Positions 7,733-15,851 of a DNA stretch of 20,062 nt are shown piece after piece; positions within the stretch are counted from its first letter, which is position 1; the number at the start of each line of letters is the position of its first letter. Location of the stretch: positions 1-20,062 of the forward strand of contig CALIUX010000253.1 of the NCBI GenBank assembly GCA_938048505.1. Reading direction: 5' to 3'. This stretch comes from an uncultured Pseudomonadales bacterium (GTDB lineage Bacteria; Pseudomonadota; Gammaproteobacteria; Pseudomonadales; Cellvibrionaceae). A model generated the notes under the pieces. It did not search any database, was not told where the DNA came from, and saw only the letters and a program-made list of their open reading frames with translations. A program made the translations under genes and the position numbers.

Positions 7733-8347
7733 ATGGATGACGGTTTAAAACAACGGCTTATTGGTGCGGTCGTTTTGCTTGCGATAGCGATCATTTTTCT
7801 GCCTGCATTGTTTGACCGCGAGACAATTACACCTGTTGACCGAGTCTCTCAAATCCCGCCTGCACCTGAAATTGAAATTGAGCCAATTAGCGTTGCTCAA
7901 CCGCCAGTGGTTGCATCCCCTGCGCCTGAACCTGAGGCAATGTTTATTCCTGATGAAACAAAGCCAGAGCGTCCTACGCCAGAGACCCCTGCGTCAGAAC
8001 CGCCTGTTCCTGAACCCTCTACTCCCAAGCTCTCTACTCCAAAACCCTCTGCTCCAAAACCCTCCGCACCGGAACCCCCTAGCCTGAACAAAAATAGTGT
8101 GCCAAAGGGGTGGAGTTTGCAAGTTGTAAGCTATACCGAAGAGGCTAAGGCGCAAGCCTTTCGTGATCGCTTAATTCAAGACGGTTATCGAGCCTCTTAC
8201 CGAAAAACTCGTACATCAAAGGGTGCGCGTTTTCGTGTTTATATTGGCCCTAAGCTAGATAAAGCAGCCATGCTAAAAATAAAAAGCCAAGTCGAAAAAA
8301 AGTACAAGCTAAAGGCAATTTTGCTGGATATCACACCTAAAAAATAG
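7733..8347 (+). CDS. dedD: SPOR-domain inner-membrane protein of the DedD family
   Basis: DedD is a bitopic inner-membrane protein that gathers at the division septum by binding denuded glycan strands. The 204-residue protein has a short cytosolic N-terminus (MDDGLKQR), one membrane helix (about 9-27) followed by the family-typical LPALFDRE, a Pro-rich periplasmic linker (about 35-118), and a C-terminal SPOR domain (about 125-204) with WSLQVVSY and RFRVYIGP. The linker contains four five-residue repeats of the STPKP/SAPKP type. The gene starts 174 bases after folC. TTGAAT at 7686-7691 and CATAAT at 7708-7713, 16 bases apart, could be its own weak promoter. The gene keeps its usual position after accD-folC, but cvpA and purF do not follow. 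Confidence 0.93.
   Translation: MDDGLKQRLIGAVVLLAIAIIFLPALFDRETITPVDRVSQIPPAPEIEIEPISVAQPPVVASPAPEPEAMFIPDETKPERPTPETPASEPPVPEPSTPKLSTPKPSAPKPSAPEPPSLNKNSVPKGWSLQVVSYTEEAKAQAFRDRLIQDGYRASYRKTRTSKGARFRVYIGPKLDKAAMLKIKSQVEKKYKLKAILLDITPKK
8018..8077 (+). repeat. Four 15-bp repeats in the dedD linker
   Basis: Residues 96-115 of DedD read STPKL-STPKP-SAPKP-SAPEP. The DNA copies are imperfect but clearly related (TCTACTCCAAAACCC type). This is a length-variable spacer between membrane helix and SPOR domain. Confidence 0.7.
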
Positions 8348-8705
8348 CCCGGTTTAAGGCGCGCTGAGTTGGAGCAAGGATGGTTCCTCAGCGCATAACA
8401 TATTTTATGCCATTATTTTCTTGCCTCTCGGGCATAACGCCAAAGATCATGATCCTGTTTTAAGAATTGATTTCTTCTTCAGGATTCAATTAAAAAACGA
8501 TCTTATAGTTTATTTGACTCTCTATTTTTGTGATGCGAATCTCATTTTTGTGGCTTTTTGGCCATTATTTTTCTCAAACGAGACATAAAGTCTGTAGCTT
8601 TGTCGTGTAAATCCATAACATTTTTATAACAGCTTGATCGTTCGGCATGATTTACCATGCCTTTACAAAAATAAAAGCATAACAATAAAAAGAGCCATTT
8701 CTGAT
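8348..8705. other. Intergenic stretch between dedD and LacI-family gene
   Basis: About 360 bases with no well-supported gene. An inverted repeat, GCGCTGAG (8361-8368) with CTCAGCGC (8387-8394), lies just after dedD and may mark the transcript end, although no T-run follows. GATCATGATC, a 10-bp palindrome, lies near 8443. TTGACT at 8514-8519 is a possible -35 box with only a poor -10 after it. A short minus-strand frame at 8542-8733 is discussed under findings. Confidence 0.55.
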
Positions 8706-9761
8706 ATGAATTCAGCTGAAAAGGGGCGAGCAACCATTAATGATGTTGCCGCAAAGGCCCAAGTGTCTAAAAAGACGGTTTCTCGTGTTATCAATAATGA
8801 GACAAATGTTAAGCAAGAAACGCGTGAGCGAGTGCAACAAGCGATGTCGGATTTAAACTATTTTCCGAGTTTGTCGGCAAGGAGTTTAGCCTCAAAGCGC
8901 TCTTATCTTGTTGCAATGCTGTATTTTGATTTGCATGCCCATTATTTACACCAGTTACAAAGCGGTTTACTTGATCACTTTTCAACGCGAGGCTATTCGC
9001 TTTTACTTCATCCGTGTGAAGGTGATAACGATACGATTTTGCAAAATTTAGAGCGCAAAGCGCGTTATATGAATATTGACGGGTTTGTTTTGGTTCCTCC
9101 TCTTGTTCATATGTCTTCTTTAGTTTCTTTACTTAAGCAACTCGATAAGCCCTATGTTCGCATAGCGCCCAAAGAAGAGCATGATGGCTTTTCTGAAGTA
9201 CTATGTAACGATGAGCAGGCAGCTTATGAGCTCACTCAGCACCTTATTCAAAAAGGGCATCGACAGATCGGTTTTGTCAAAGGCGCAGCAGACTGTTTGG
9301 CTGCGTCAAAGCGTTACGATGGGTATTTGCGTGCATTAAAAACGCATCATCTACCGCTGGACCCTACCTTGGTCTTTGAGGGTGATTATGATTTTACTTC
9401 AGGTGTTGCTGCGGGGCAGCACTTGCTTTCATTGGTGCGGCGCCCGACTGCGATATTTTGCAGTAATGACAACATGGCTGCAGGTGTTTTGAATGTTGCA
9501 CATGCCAAAGGGTTGTCGGTGCCAAATCAGCTTGCATTGGCGGGGTACGATGATTCACCGCTTGCCCAACAGATCTGGCCTGCGCTGACATCTGTGGCAC
9601 AGCCCGGCCGCAAAATGGCAGAGGTAGCGGCGAATAAGTTGATTGATAAAATTGAAAATATCGAAAACGCAGAATACCCTCAAAATATTGGCTGTGATAT
9701 TAAATATCGGGCATCAACTCAGAGTGAACTCTCTCTTGCGAGTCTTGTTGAGCCAGCATAA
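8706..9761 (+). CDS. LacI-family transcriptional regulator
   Basis: The 351-residue protein is normal length for LacI-type repressors. Residues 10-32 (ATINDVAAKAQVSKKTVSRV, then INN) form the helix-turn-helix. The hinge helix (SARSLASKRS) lies near 55-65 and the sugar-binding-like core fills the rest, with FCSNDNMAAGVLNVA and LAGYDDSPLA near the C-terminus. The VSKKTVSRVINNE form resembles regulators of sugar uptake and breakdown, but the ligand cannot be told. I prefer ATG at 8706, just before the DNA-binding domain with AAAAAGAG upstream, to a longer frame from 8634 that adds 24 unconvincing residues. No sugar transport or hydrolase gene lies next to it. pyrB follows after 174 bases with its own promoter candidate. 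Confidence 0.93.
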   Translation: MNSAEKGRATINDVAAKAQVSKKTVSRVINNETNVKQETRERVQQAMSDLNYFPSLSARSLASKRSYLVAMLYFDLHAHYLHQLQSGLLDHFSTRGYSLLLHPCEGDNDTILQNLERKARYMNIDGFVLVPPLVHMSSLVSLLKQLDKPYVRIAPKEEHDGFSEVLCNDEQAAYELTQHLIQKGHRQIGFVKGAADCLAASKRYDGYLRALKTHHLPLDPTLVFEGDYDFTSGVAAGQHLLSLVRRPTAIFCSNDNMAAGVLNVAHAKGLSVPNQLALAGYDDSPLAQQIWPALTSVAQPGRKMAEVAANKLIDKIENIENAEYPQNIGCDIKYRASTQSELSLASLVEPA

Positions 9762-9783
9762 TTTTTTAATATCCACTTAATGA

Positions 9784-9811
9784 TTGCGCGACGTGTAGGC
9801 CTCGCTACAAT
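9784..9811 (+). promoter_or_regulatory. Candidate promoter of pyrB
   Basis: TTGCGC (9784-9789) and TACAAT (9806-9811) are separated by 16 bases. The start point would be near 9818, leaving a leader of about 118 bases before pyrB. I found no clear pyrimidine attenuator (leader peptide plus terminator hairpin with T-run) in that leader. Confidence 0.5.
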
Positions 9812-9935
9812 GCACCCTTATACGAACACGAATCAGCTATATTGTTGAAGTGATTGTTGGTGGCTGTGAGTGCTCTTCCAGCGGCTGATAATTGGCTAAA
9901 CAATTAGGCTAACGGCTATTTGATGAGAGGGCGCC

Positions 9936-10952
9936 ATGCAATTTTTAGGTTCACATGTTTTATCCGTTGACCAATTTGAGCGAGGCGATATTGATAAAGT
10001 CTTTGAGGTGGCCGATACCATGGCGCCTTATGCTCTAAGGCAAAAAGTGACGCGCGTGCTTGAAGGGGCTATTTTAGGGAATATGTTTTTTGAGCCGAGT
10101 ACGCGTACGCGTGTGAGCTTTGGTTGTGCGTTTAACCTTTTGGGCGGTGATGTACGCGAAACAACAGGGTTTCAAAGCTCTGCTATTGCGAAGGGTGAGT
10201 CGTTATACGATACGGCGCGTGTTTTATCAGGCTATAGCGATATCATTTGTATGCGACATCCTGAATCAGGCTCGGTGGCTGAATTTGCTGAAGCCAGTCG
10301 GGTACCTGTTATTAACGGAGGTGATGGCCCGAACGAGCATCCAAGTCAGGCGCTACTTGATCTCTATACCATTCGTAAAGAAGTGGAGCATAAAGGCGGC
10401 TCGCTAGATGGATTGAGGATTGCCATGATTGGCGATTTGAAGCATGGCCGAACTGTGCATTCTCTTTGCCGTTTATTGGCGCTCTATAAAAACATGCATG
10501 TCACGCTGATCTCACCAGCTGAGTTGGCTATGCCAGAAAGTTATATAGAGCAGTTGCGCGTATTAGGGCACTCCGTATCGATATCAACTGATCTTTCACA
10601 AGGGATTAGTGGTGTCGATATCATCTACTCAACGCGTATTCAAGAGGAGCGTTTTCAATCTAAGGAAGAGGCTGATCTGTACCGAGGGAGCTTTAGGCTT
10701 AATCAAGCTATTTATACGCAATACTGCGAACCGAATACGGTCATTATGCATCCTCTACCTAGAGATTCCCGTGCTGATGCTAACGAGCTAGATAATGATC
10801 TAAACCATAACCCGAACTTAGCGATCTTTCGCCAAACGGATAACGGCGTACTGGTAAGGATGGCACTATTTGCACTCATACTCGGTGTGGAAAAGCAGGT
10901 CGATAAATATTCTAGACCGGTGAATTGGTACTGCAGTCGGAGTAATCAGTAA
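9936..10952 (+). CDS. pyrB: Aspartate carbamoyltransferase, catalytic chain
   Basis: PyrB joins carbamoyl phosphate and aspartate, the first committed step of pyrimidine synthesis. The carbamoyl-phosphate loop FFEPSTRTR (STRTR at 55-59), Lys86 from the neighbouring-subunit loop, MRHP (106-109), HPSQ (135-138), HGRTVHS (170-176), TRIQEER (233-239) and HPLPR (272-276) are all present, so the enzyme should be active. It has 338 residues, longer than the 311 of E. coli. The extra length lies in the loop around YRGSFRLNQAIYTQYCEP and at the C-terminal end. No pyrI regulatory chain and no pyrC-like partner is adjacent, unlike the enteric pyrBI and pseudomonad pyrB-pyrC' arrangements. GAGAGG five bases before ATG is a good ribosome site. 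Confidence 0.96.
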   Translation: MQFLGSHVLSVDQFERGDIDKVFEVADTMAPYALRQKVTRVLEGAILGNMFFEPSTRTRVSFGCAFNLLGGDVRETTGFQSSAIAKGESLYDTARVLSGYSDIICMRHPESGSVAEFAEASRVPVINGGDGPNEHPSQALLDLYTIRKEVEHKGGSLDGLRIAMIGDLKHGRTVHSLCRLLALYKNMHVTLISPAELAMPESYIEQLRVLGHSVSISTDLSQGISGVDIIYSTRIQEERFQSKEEADLYRGSFRLNQAIYTQYCEPNTVIMHPLPRDSRADANELDNDLNHNPNLAIFRQTDNGVLVRMALFALILGVEKQVDKYSRPVNWYCSRSNQ

Positions 10953-11400
10953 TCGCTGTAATAAATAAGTCAAACCCGGCTTTTCAGTAAGGTGCCATTA
11001 GTCTAATGGAAAGCCATGTTTCTGAAGGCTAATTATTGGGTATGTTGCTTTTAAGGCTTGGCACTTTCGATTATAGGCTTGGCGAAGTGCTGTCAATGCT
11101 GGCTTGCGTTACTTTGCTTGCTACTTACTGTTACAGCTGATTTCATGACAGAAGCTTATTGCGTGGCTACAAATCATGATGCGACAGAGTAGTGTGAAAG
11201 GTATTTAGAGTCAGCGTCAGCTCGAGGTAGGAAAGCATTTTGCGACAAGCACCAAGCTAAGGCTGCTTAATGTTGGGCATGCTCAAATTATGCATTTATC
11301 GATATACGTCTTTTGATTCAAATGCTTCTGATAATTCAAGTGCTTTTGAGTTGAGGGTTCAAGGACGCGGGAAAGCTTCAGTTTAGAGCCTTCCAGTCAC
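10953..11400. other. Gene-free convergent gap after pyrB
   Basis: About 450 bases between the ends of pyrB and a minus-strand unknown gene. I see no RNA gene and no frame with protein-like composition. A small perfect hairpin, CCATTA-GTC-TAATGG, lies at 10995-11009 but has no T-run. GCACTTTCG and CGAAGTGC around 11058-11093 form a loose inverted repeat. No convincing intrinsic terminator was found for either gene. Confidence 0.5.
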
Positions 11401-11745
11401 CTAATCTTCAATCACTTGACCACGATAAACACGCTTTCTTGATTTCTTTAGCATCTCTGCAGCCGCTTCAGGACTCTTTGGTTCGCTTTTAGCCGTAACA
11501 TTTTCAAAAAAGCTTTGCCCTGGGTATGAAAGACCACCTTTTGAGCTTTCACCCAAGGGGGTTTCTACTAATGAGAAAAGCTCTGTAATGAGTTTTTTGC
11601 ACGCAGTGCAGTTGTCACCTTGATACAGAGACTGCAACTCACCAAATAGATTGGGGTTAGCTAATTTAATAATAGGCTTGAGCTCGGAAGGGCATAGGCG
11701 TCTGATTTGGAAAACAAGTTCGATCATTGGCTTGGTGTAAAGCAT
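11401..11745 (-). CDS. Small hypothetical protein with a CxxC motif
   Basis: I do not recognise this 114-residue protein. It starts MLYTKPMIELVFQIRRLCPSELKP, is mixed and probably helical in its first half, has an NCTACKKLITELF segment with a CxxC pair, and ends in a charged, lysine-rich tail (KKSRKRVYRGQVIED). There is no signal peptide or membrane helix, so it is probably cytosolic. I chose the ATG at 11743-11745 because TGAGGT lies about nine bases upstream. An in-frame start 48 bases further out adds 16 residues without a ribosome site. The gene faces away from dnaE and converges on pyrB. The good ribosome site, and a composition unlike a shadow frame, support a real gene. Function is unknown. 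Confidence 0.6.
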   Translation of the reverse strand: MLYTKPMIELVFQIRRLCPSELKPIIKLANPNLFGELQSLYQGDNCTACKKLITELFSLVETPLGESSKGGLSYPGQSFFENVTAKSEPKSPEAAAEMLKKSRKRVYRGQVIED

Positions 11746-12184
11746 GATGGTATACCTCAGTGTCTGCTTCTTAGCTGTGTTACTTTTTTTCACAGTCTAT
11801 AGTGAGTTGGGGGTGACATCAATAGGCAATAATGTCTCTAAATTGTCACATTTAAACTGATGCTAAAGACCTAGCATGGTTTATGCCTACTTTTCTTTTG
11901 TAGTGTTTTCTTGTTGAGTTTTATTCATGAATTCGTCTTATTGTGTCATTGACTATGGTTTTACAATATTTTAATTATCATGTTATGCATGTTGTTTTTA
12001 TGAGCGTTCATTCATGTTTCTCGTATTTATGTAAAACTTCTCATTCTGATGCACTAAATGTTGGCATTTATGATGGGATTGAATCATTTCGGGGCTTATT
12101 TGCTTTCGCTTTTGTTATTGTTCGCGGTGTTGGGTATAGAGGGTTACAATAGCTAATTTAGTCAGACAGGCCTGCAGCATTTTT
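11746..12184. other. Divergent intergenic region before dnaE
   Basis: About 440 bases separate the starts of the small minus-strand gene and dnaE. The DNA is T-rich from 11870 on. TACAAT at 12145-12150 may be the dnaE -10 box, but the -35 region is poor. A 69-codon plus-strand frame at 11943-12152 has no ribosome site and ends just after that -10, so I do not call it. No rnhB or lpxB remnant is visible. Confidence 0.5.
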
Positions 12185-15100
12185 ATGACATGTCCTTTTG
12201 TACACCTTCGTGTGCGCACAGAATTTTCTCTCGTTGATAGCATTGTTCGCATTAAACCCCTCGTTAAAAGTGTTGCTAGCTTGGGTATGCCGGCTTGCGC
12301 CATTAGTGATCTGACGAATTTTTTTGGCCTTATTAAGTTTTATAAAGCAGCCCAAGGTGCGGGTATTAAACCGCTTGGCGCATGCGATTTTTTATTACTG
12401 AGCGATGTCGATACACCACCTACGTTATTTACGCTCATTGCTATGGATGATGTGGGCTATAAAAATATCCTTGAGCTGATTTCACGTGCATACCAAAAAG
12501 GTCAAAGCGGCGGCTTGGCCTTGGTTCAAAAAGAGTGGGTGGCTGCGTGTTCTGCGGGTGTTATTGCGCTTTCGGGCGGGCGTGAAGGTGAGATCGGAAT
12601 GGCCCTTATTGGCGATCGTACCCAGCAAGCGCAAGAGTATTGTCAGTGGTGGCAAACAACATTTGAGAATCGCTTCTACCTCGAAATACAGCGTACGGGC
12701 CGTGCTAACGAAGAGCTATACCTTCATGCCGCAATGGACCTTGCGAGCAAGCAGCATGTCCCGCTGGTAGCAACAAATGATGTGCGCTTTTTGAAAAGCG
12801 ATGAGTTTGATGTGCATGAGGCGCGCGTTTGCATTGGTGAGGGTAGGGCGTTGGATGATCCACGCCGAGAGCAGCGTTATACCGAGCAACAATATCTGCG
12901 CTCACCTGAAGAGATGGTCGAGTTATTTAAAGATATTCCTGAGGCACTCGAAAATACAGTCGAAATTGCCAAGCGCTGCACGCTGGATATTCAACTTGGA
13001 AAGTATTTTTTACCTGAATACCCCATCCCTCAAGGGATGACCGAAAATGAATTCTTTAAAGAACTGTGCGCCAACGGTTTAAATCATCGTCTTGAAACGT
13101 TGATGGATACGCGCGCAGCTGATTTTGCTGAAAAGCGTAAGCCTTATGATGAACGTTTAACGTTTGAGCTGGATATTATTATTCAGATGGGGTTTCCTGG
13201 CTATTTTTTGATCGTAATGGATTTTATACGCTGGGCAAAAGAGCATGATATCCCTGTTGGGCCGGGTCGAGGGTCGGGTGCCGGGTCGCTCGTTGCGTAT
13301 GTGCTAGATATTACTGATCTCGACCCTTTAGAGTATGACCTACTGTTTGAGCGATTTCTCAACCCCGAGCGGGTCTCTATGCCCGACTTTGATGTTGATT
13401 TTTGCATGGAAAATCGCGACCAAGTCATTGGGTATGTTGCAGACAATTATGGTCGTGATGCGGTCAGTCAAATCATTACCTTTGGTACGATGGCCGCCAA
13501 GGCTGTGGTGCGTGATGTTGCGCGTGCGCAGGGAAAATCATACGGTTTAGCCGATAAGCTTTCCAAGATGATTCCGCCTGACCCCGGCATGACGCTAGAA
13601 AAAGCGCATGGGCAAGAAGAGCCACTGCGAGACTTTTTGCAGAACGATGGCGAAGCACAAGAAATATGGGATATGGCACTCCAGCTAGAAGGGGTGACGC
13701 GTAATGTGGGTAAACATGCGGGGGGCGTGGTTATTGCGCCAACCAAGCTGGTTGATTTTTCCCCTCTTTATTGTGATGAAGCCGGTGCAGGCCTTGTTAC
13801 TCAGTATGATAAAAATGATGTCGAAGATGCAGGCCTCGTAAAGTTTGACTTCTTGGGCCTGCGTACTCTGACAATCATCGATTGGGCAAAAAAGATGATT
13901 GATAAGCGCTTACTCTCTCAAGGAGAAGCTGCGCTGGATATTGCCAAAATCCCTCTGGATGATGCCCTGACGTTTAAGCTGCTTAAGCGTGCCGAAACCA
14001 CTGCCGTTTTCCAGCTGGAATCGCGTGGTATGAAGGATCTCATTAAGCGCTTACAGCCTGATACCTTAGAAGAAATGATTGCGTTGGTGGCCTTGTTTAG
14101 GCCTGGCCCGTTGCAGTCGGGCATGGTTGATGACTTTATTAACCGTAAGCACGGCAGAGCACCTGTTGCCTACCCCGATGCGAAATACCAGCATGAATGC
14201 CTTAAGCCGATTCTTGAGCCAACCTACGGTGTCATTGTTTACCAAGAGCAGGTTATGCAAATTGCTCAGGAATTAGCCGGTTACTCTTTAGGTGGTGCAG
14301 ATCTATTACGCCGTGCAATGGGTAAGAAAAAGCCCGAAGAGATGGCTAAGCAGCGTAACACCTTTCAGGATGGCGCTAAAAATAACGGCATCGACCCTGA
14401 ATTAGCCATTAAAATCTTTGATTTAGTGGAAAAGTTTGCGGGCTATGGTTTTAACAAATCGCACTCGGCAGCTTATGCGCTGGTGAGTTATCAGACGGCT
14501 TGGCTAAAAACACATTACCCCTCGCAATTTATGGCTGCCACCATGTCTTCGGATATGGATAAAACAGACAAGGTGGTGACCTTTATTGAAGAGGTGCGCA
14601 ATATGGGTATCACCCTCTTGCCACCTGATGTGAATAAGGGTGAATTTCAGTTTGCTGTGGATGAGCAGGATAATATTATTTACGGGCTCGGCGCGATTAA
14701 AGGGTTGGGGGAAGGGCCCGTTGAAGCCATTCTCGCTGCGCGAGAAGAAGGGCCTTTTAAAGATTTGTTTGATTTTTGTTCTCGTGTAGATGCCCGTAAA
14801 GTCAATAAGCGTGCTTTAGAAGCCTTGGTTCGATCCGGTGCAATGGATAATTTAGGCCCGGGTGTCGATTACGATTATGACCGAGCTGTGCTCTGGGCAG
14901 CTATTAGCGAAGCGGTTAAAACAGCCGAGCAAAGTGCTAAAAATGCCAGCGCTGGCATGACAGACCTCTTTGGTTCTGTGATTCCGGCTTCAGACAATCG
15001 TGCGGATGTTTATCAAGAGTTTCGCGATGTTAAGCGCCAATCGATTCGAGAACGTTTAGACGGCGAGGAGAGTACGCTTGGTTTATACCTGACAGGTCAC

Positions 15101-15682
15101 CCTATTGATGAATATGACGGCGAGTTGAAAAACCTTGTCTCTTCGCGCATTTCTAATTTAATCCCCGATAAAAATCGTCAAACCGTGGCAGGTATGGTGG
15201 TGGCCTTCCGTGTCATGAAGACTAAAAAAGGCGATACCATGGCTTTTGTCACGCTAGATGATCGCACGGGGCGTGTTGATATTGCTATTTTTGCCGATAC
15301 CTACAATGAACATCGCGATATTATCGTCAAAAATGCACTGTTGGTTATTGATGGTCAAGTCAGTAATGATGATTACAGTGGCGGTCTAAAGATGCGAGCC
15401 GATGCCATAAAAGGCATTGAGCAAGCCCGTCAGTCCCGTGTTTCGGGTCTAAGTTTACGCTGGCATTCTAAGTCGCTCAGGCAGGATGCTGTATTACAGC
15501 TTAAAAATAGCCTTGCGCCATTTTGCGGTGGTAATTGTCCTATCCGTATCGCTCTCGATTTTGATTACGCCACCGCAGAGGTTCCGTTGGGCCAGTCTTG
15601 GCAGGTGACCGTGACAGATGATTTGCTTCAGAACCTAAGAGGGCATTACGGGCTGGAGTCTGTAGAGGTGCTCTACCATTGA
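12185..15682 (+). CDS. dnaE: DNA polymerase III subunit alpha
   Basis: DnaE is the replicative polymerase subunit. It has 1165 residues, almost the E. coli length (1160). The N-terminal PHP domain begins FVHLRVRTEFSLVDS. The polymerase palm carries the metal-binding aspartates Asp401 and Asp403 (PDFDVDF) and Asp555 (FDFLGLRTL), at the same numbers as in E. coli. PGRGSGAGSLVAY, GKHAGGVVIAP and YGFNKSHSAAYA are typical DnaE1 blocks. MTDLF (925-929) stands where the internal clamp-binding motif (QADMF in E. coli) lies. An OB-fold (VAGMVVAFRVMKTKKGDTMAFVTLDD) and a tau-binding region end the protein. The ribosome site is weak. rnhB upstream and accA downstream, the usual neighbours, are both absent. 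Confidence 0.98.
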   Translation: MTCPFVHLRVRTEFSLVDSIVRIKPLVKSVASLGMPACAISDLTNFFGLIKFYKAAQGAGIKPLGACDFLLLSDVDTPPTLFTLIAMDDVGYKNILELISRAYQKGQSGGLALVQKEWVAACSAGVIALSGGREGEIGMALIGDRTQQAQEYCQWWQTTFENRFYLEIQRTGRANEELYLHAAMDLASKQHVPLVATNDVRFLKSDEFDVHEARVCIGEGRALDDPRREQRYTEQQYLRSPEEMVELFKDIPEALENTVEIAKRCTLDIQLGKYFLPEYPIPQGMTENEFFKELCANGLNHRLETLMDTRAADFAEKRKPYDERLTFELDIIIQMGFPGYFLIVMDFIRWAKEHDIPVGPGRGSGAGSLVAYVLDITDLDPLEYDLLFERFLNPERVSMPDFDVDFCMENRDQVIGYVADNYGRDAVSQIITFGTMAAKAVVRDVARAQGKSYGLADKLSKMIPPDPGMTLEKAHGQEEPLRDFLQNDGEAQEIWDMALQLEGVTRNVGKHAGGVVIAPTKLVDFSPLYCDEAGAGLVTQYDKNDVEDAGLVKFDFLGLRTLTIIDWAKKMIDKRLLSQGEAALDIAKIPLDDALTFKLLKRAETTAVFQLESRGMKDLIKRLQPDTLEEMIALVALFRPGPLQSGMVDDFINRKHGRAPVAYPDAKYQHECLKPILEPTYGVIVYQEQVMQIAQELAGYSLGGADLLRRAMGKKKPEEMAKQRNTFQDGAKNNGIDPELAIKIFDLVEKFAGYGFNKSHSAAYALVSYQTAWLKTHYPSQFMAATMSSDMDKTDKVVTFIEEVRNMGITLLPPDVNKGEFQFAVDEQDNIIYGLGAIKGLGEGPVEAILAAREEGPFKDLFDFCSRVDARKVNKRALEALVRSGAMDNLGPGVDYDYDRAVLWAAISEAVKTAEQSAKNASAGMTDLFGSVIPASDNRADVYQEFRDVKRQSIRERLDGEESTLGLYLTGHPIDEYDGELKNLVSSRISNLIPDKNRQTVAGMVVAFRVMKTKKGDTMAFVTLDDRTGRVDIAIFADTYNEHRDIIVKNALLVIDGQVSNDDYSGGLKMRADAIKGIEQARQSRVSGLSLRWHSKSLRQDAVLQLKNSLAPFCGGNCPIRIALDFDYATAEVPLGQSWQVTVTDDLLQNLRGHYGLESVEVLYH

Positions 15683-15742
15683 CGCAGTGTGTGCATAGAC
15701 TGATACAGGCCTGTTGAGTCGGGCGAATGATCTATATTCATG

Positions 15743-15748
15743 TATAAT
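15743..15748 (+). promoter_or_regulatory. Perfect -10 box before yibN
   Basis: TATAAT at 15743-15748 matches the sigma-70 -10 consensus exactly and is followed by GC-rich CGCCGCC. The TTGAGT at 15714-15719 is 23 bases away, too far for a normal -35, so the -35 part is unclear. It probably drives yibN-grxC. Confidence 0.45.
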
Positions 15749-15851
15749 CGCCGCCTCTTTAAGCTTCTAGTGCTGCTTATTCGGTACTATTTTGGATTAT
15801 CGTGTTTATTTTAGGTCGGTATGACCGCTCTTTTACTGTTGAGGTATACGT

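Noticed and set aside
8634..8705. Longer start for the LacI-type regulator
   Set aside because: It adds 24 residues before the DNA-binding domain that do not look like the family; ATG at 8706 fits better.
10995..11009. Hairpin as pyrB terminator
   Set aside because: The six-base AT-rich stem has no T-run after it, so it is unlikely to end transcription.
11943..12152. 69-codon frame upstream of dnaE
   Set aside because: No ribosome site, a composition like translated T-rich DNA, and overlap with the probable dnaE promoter.
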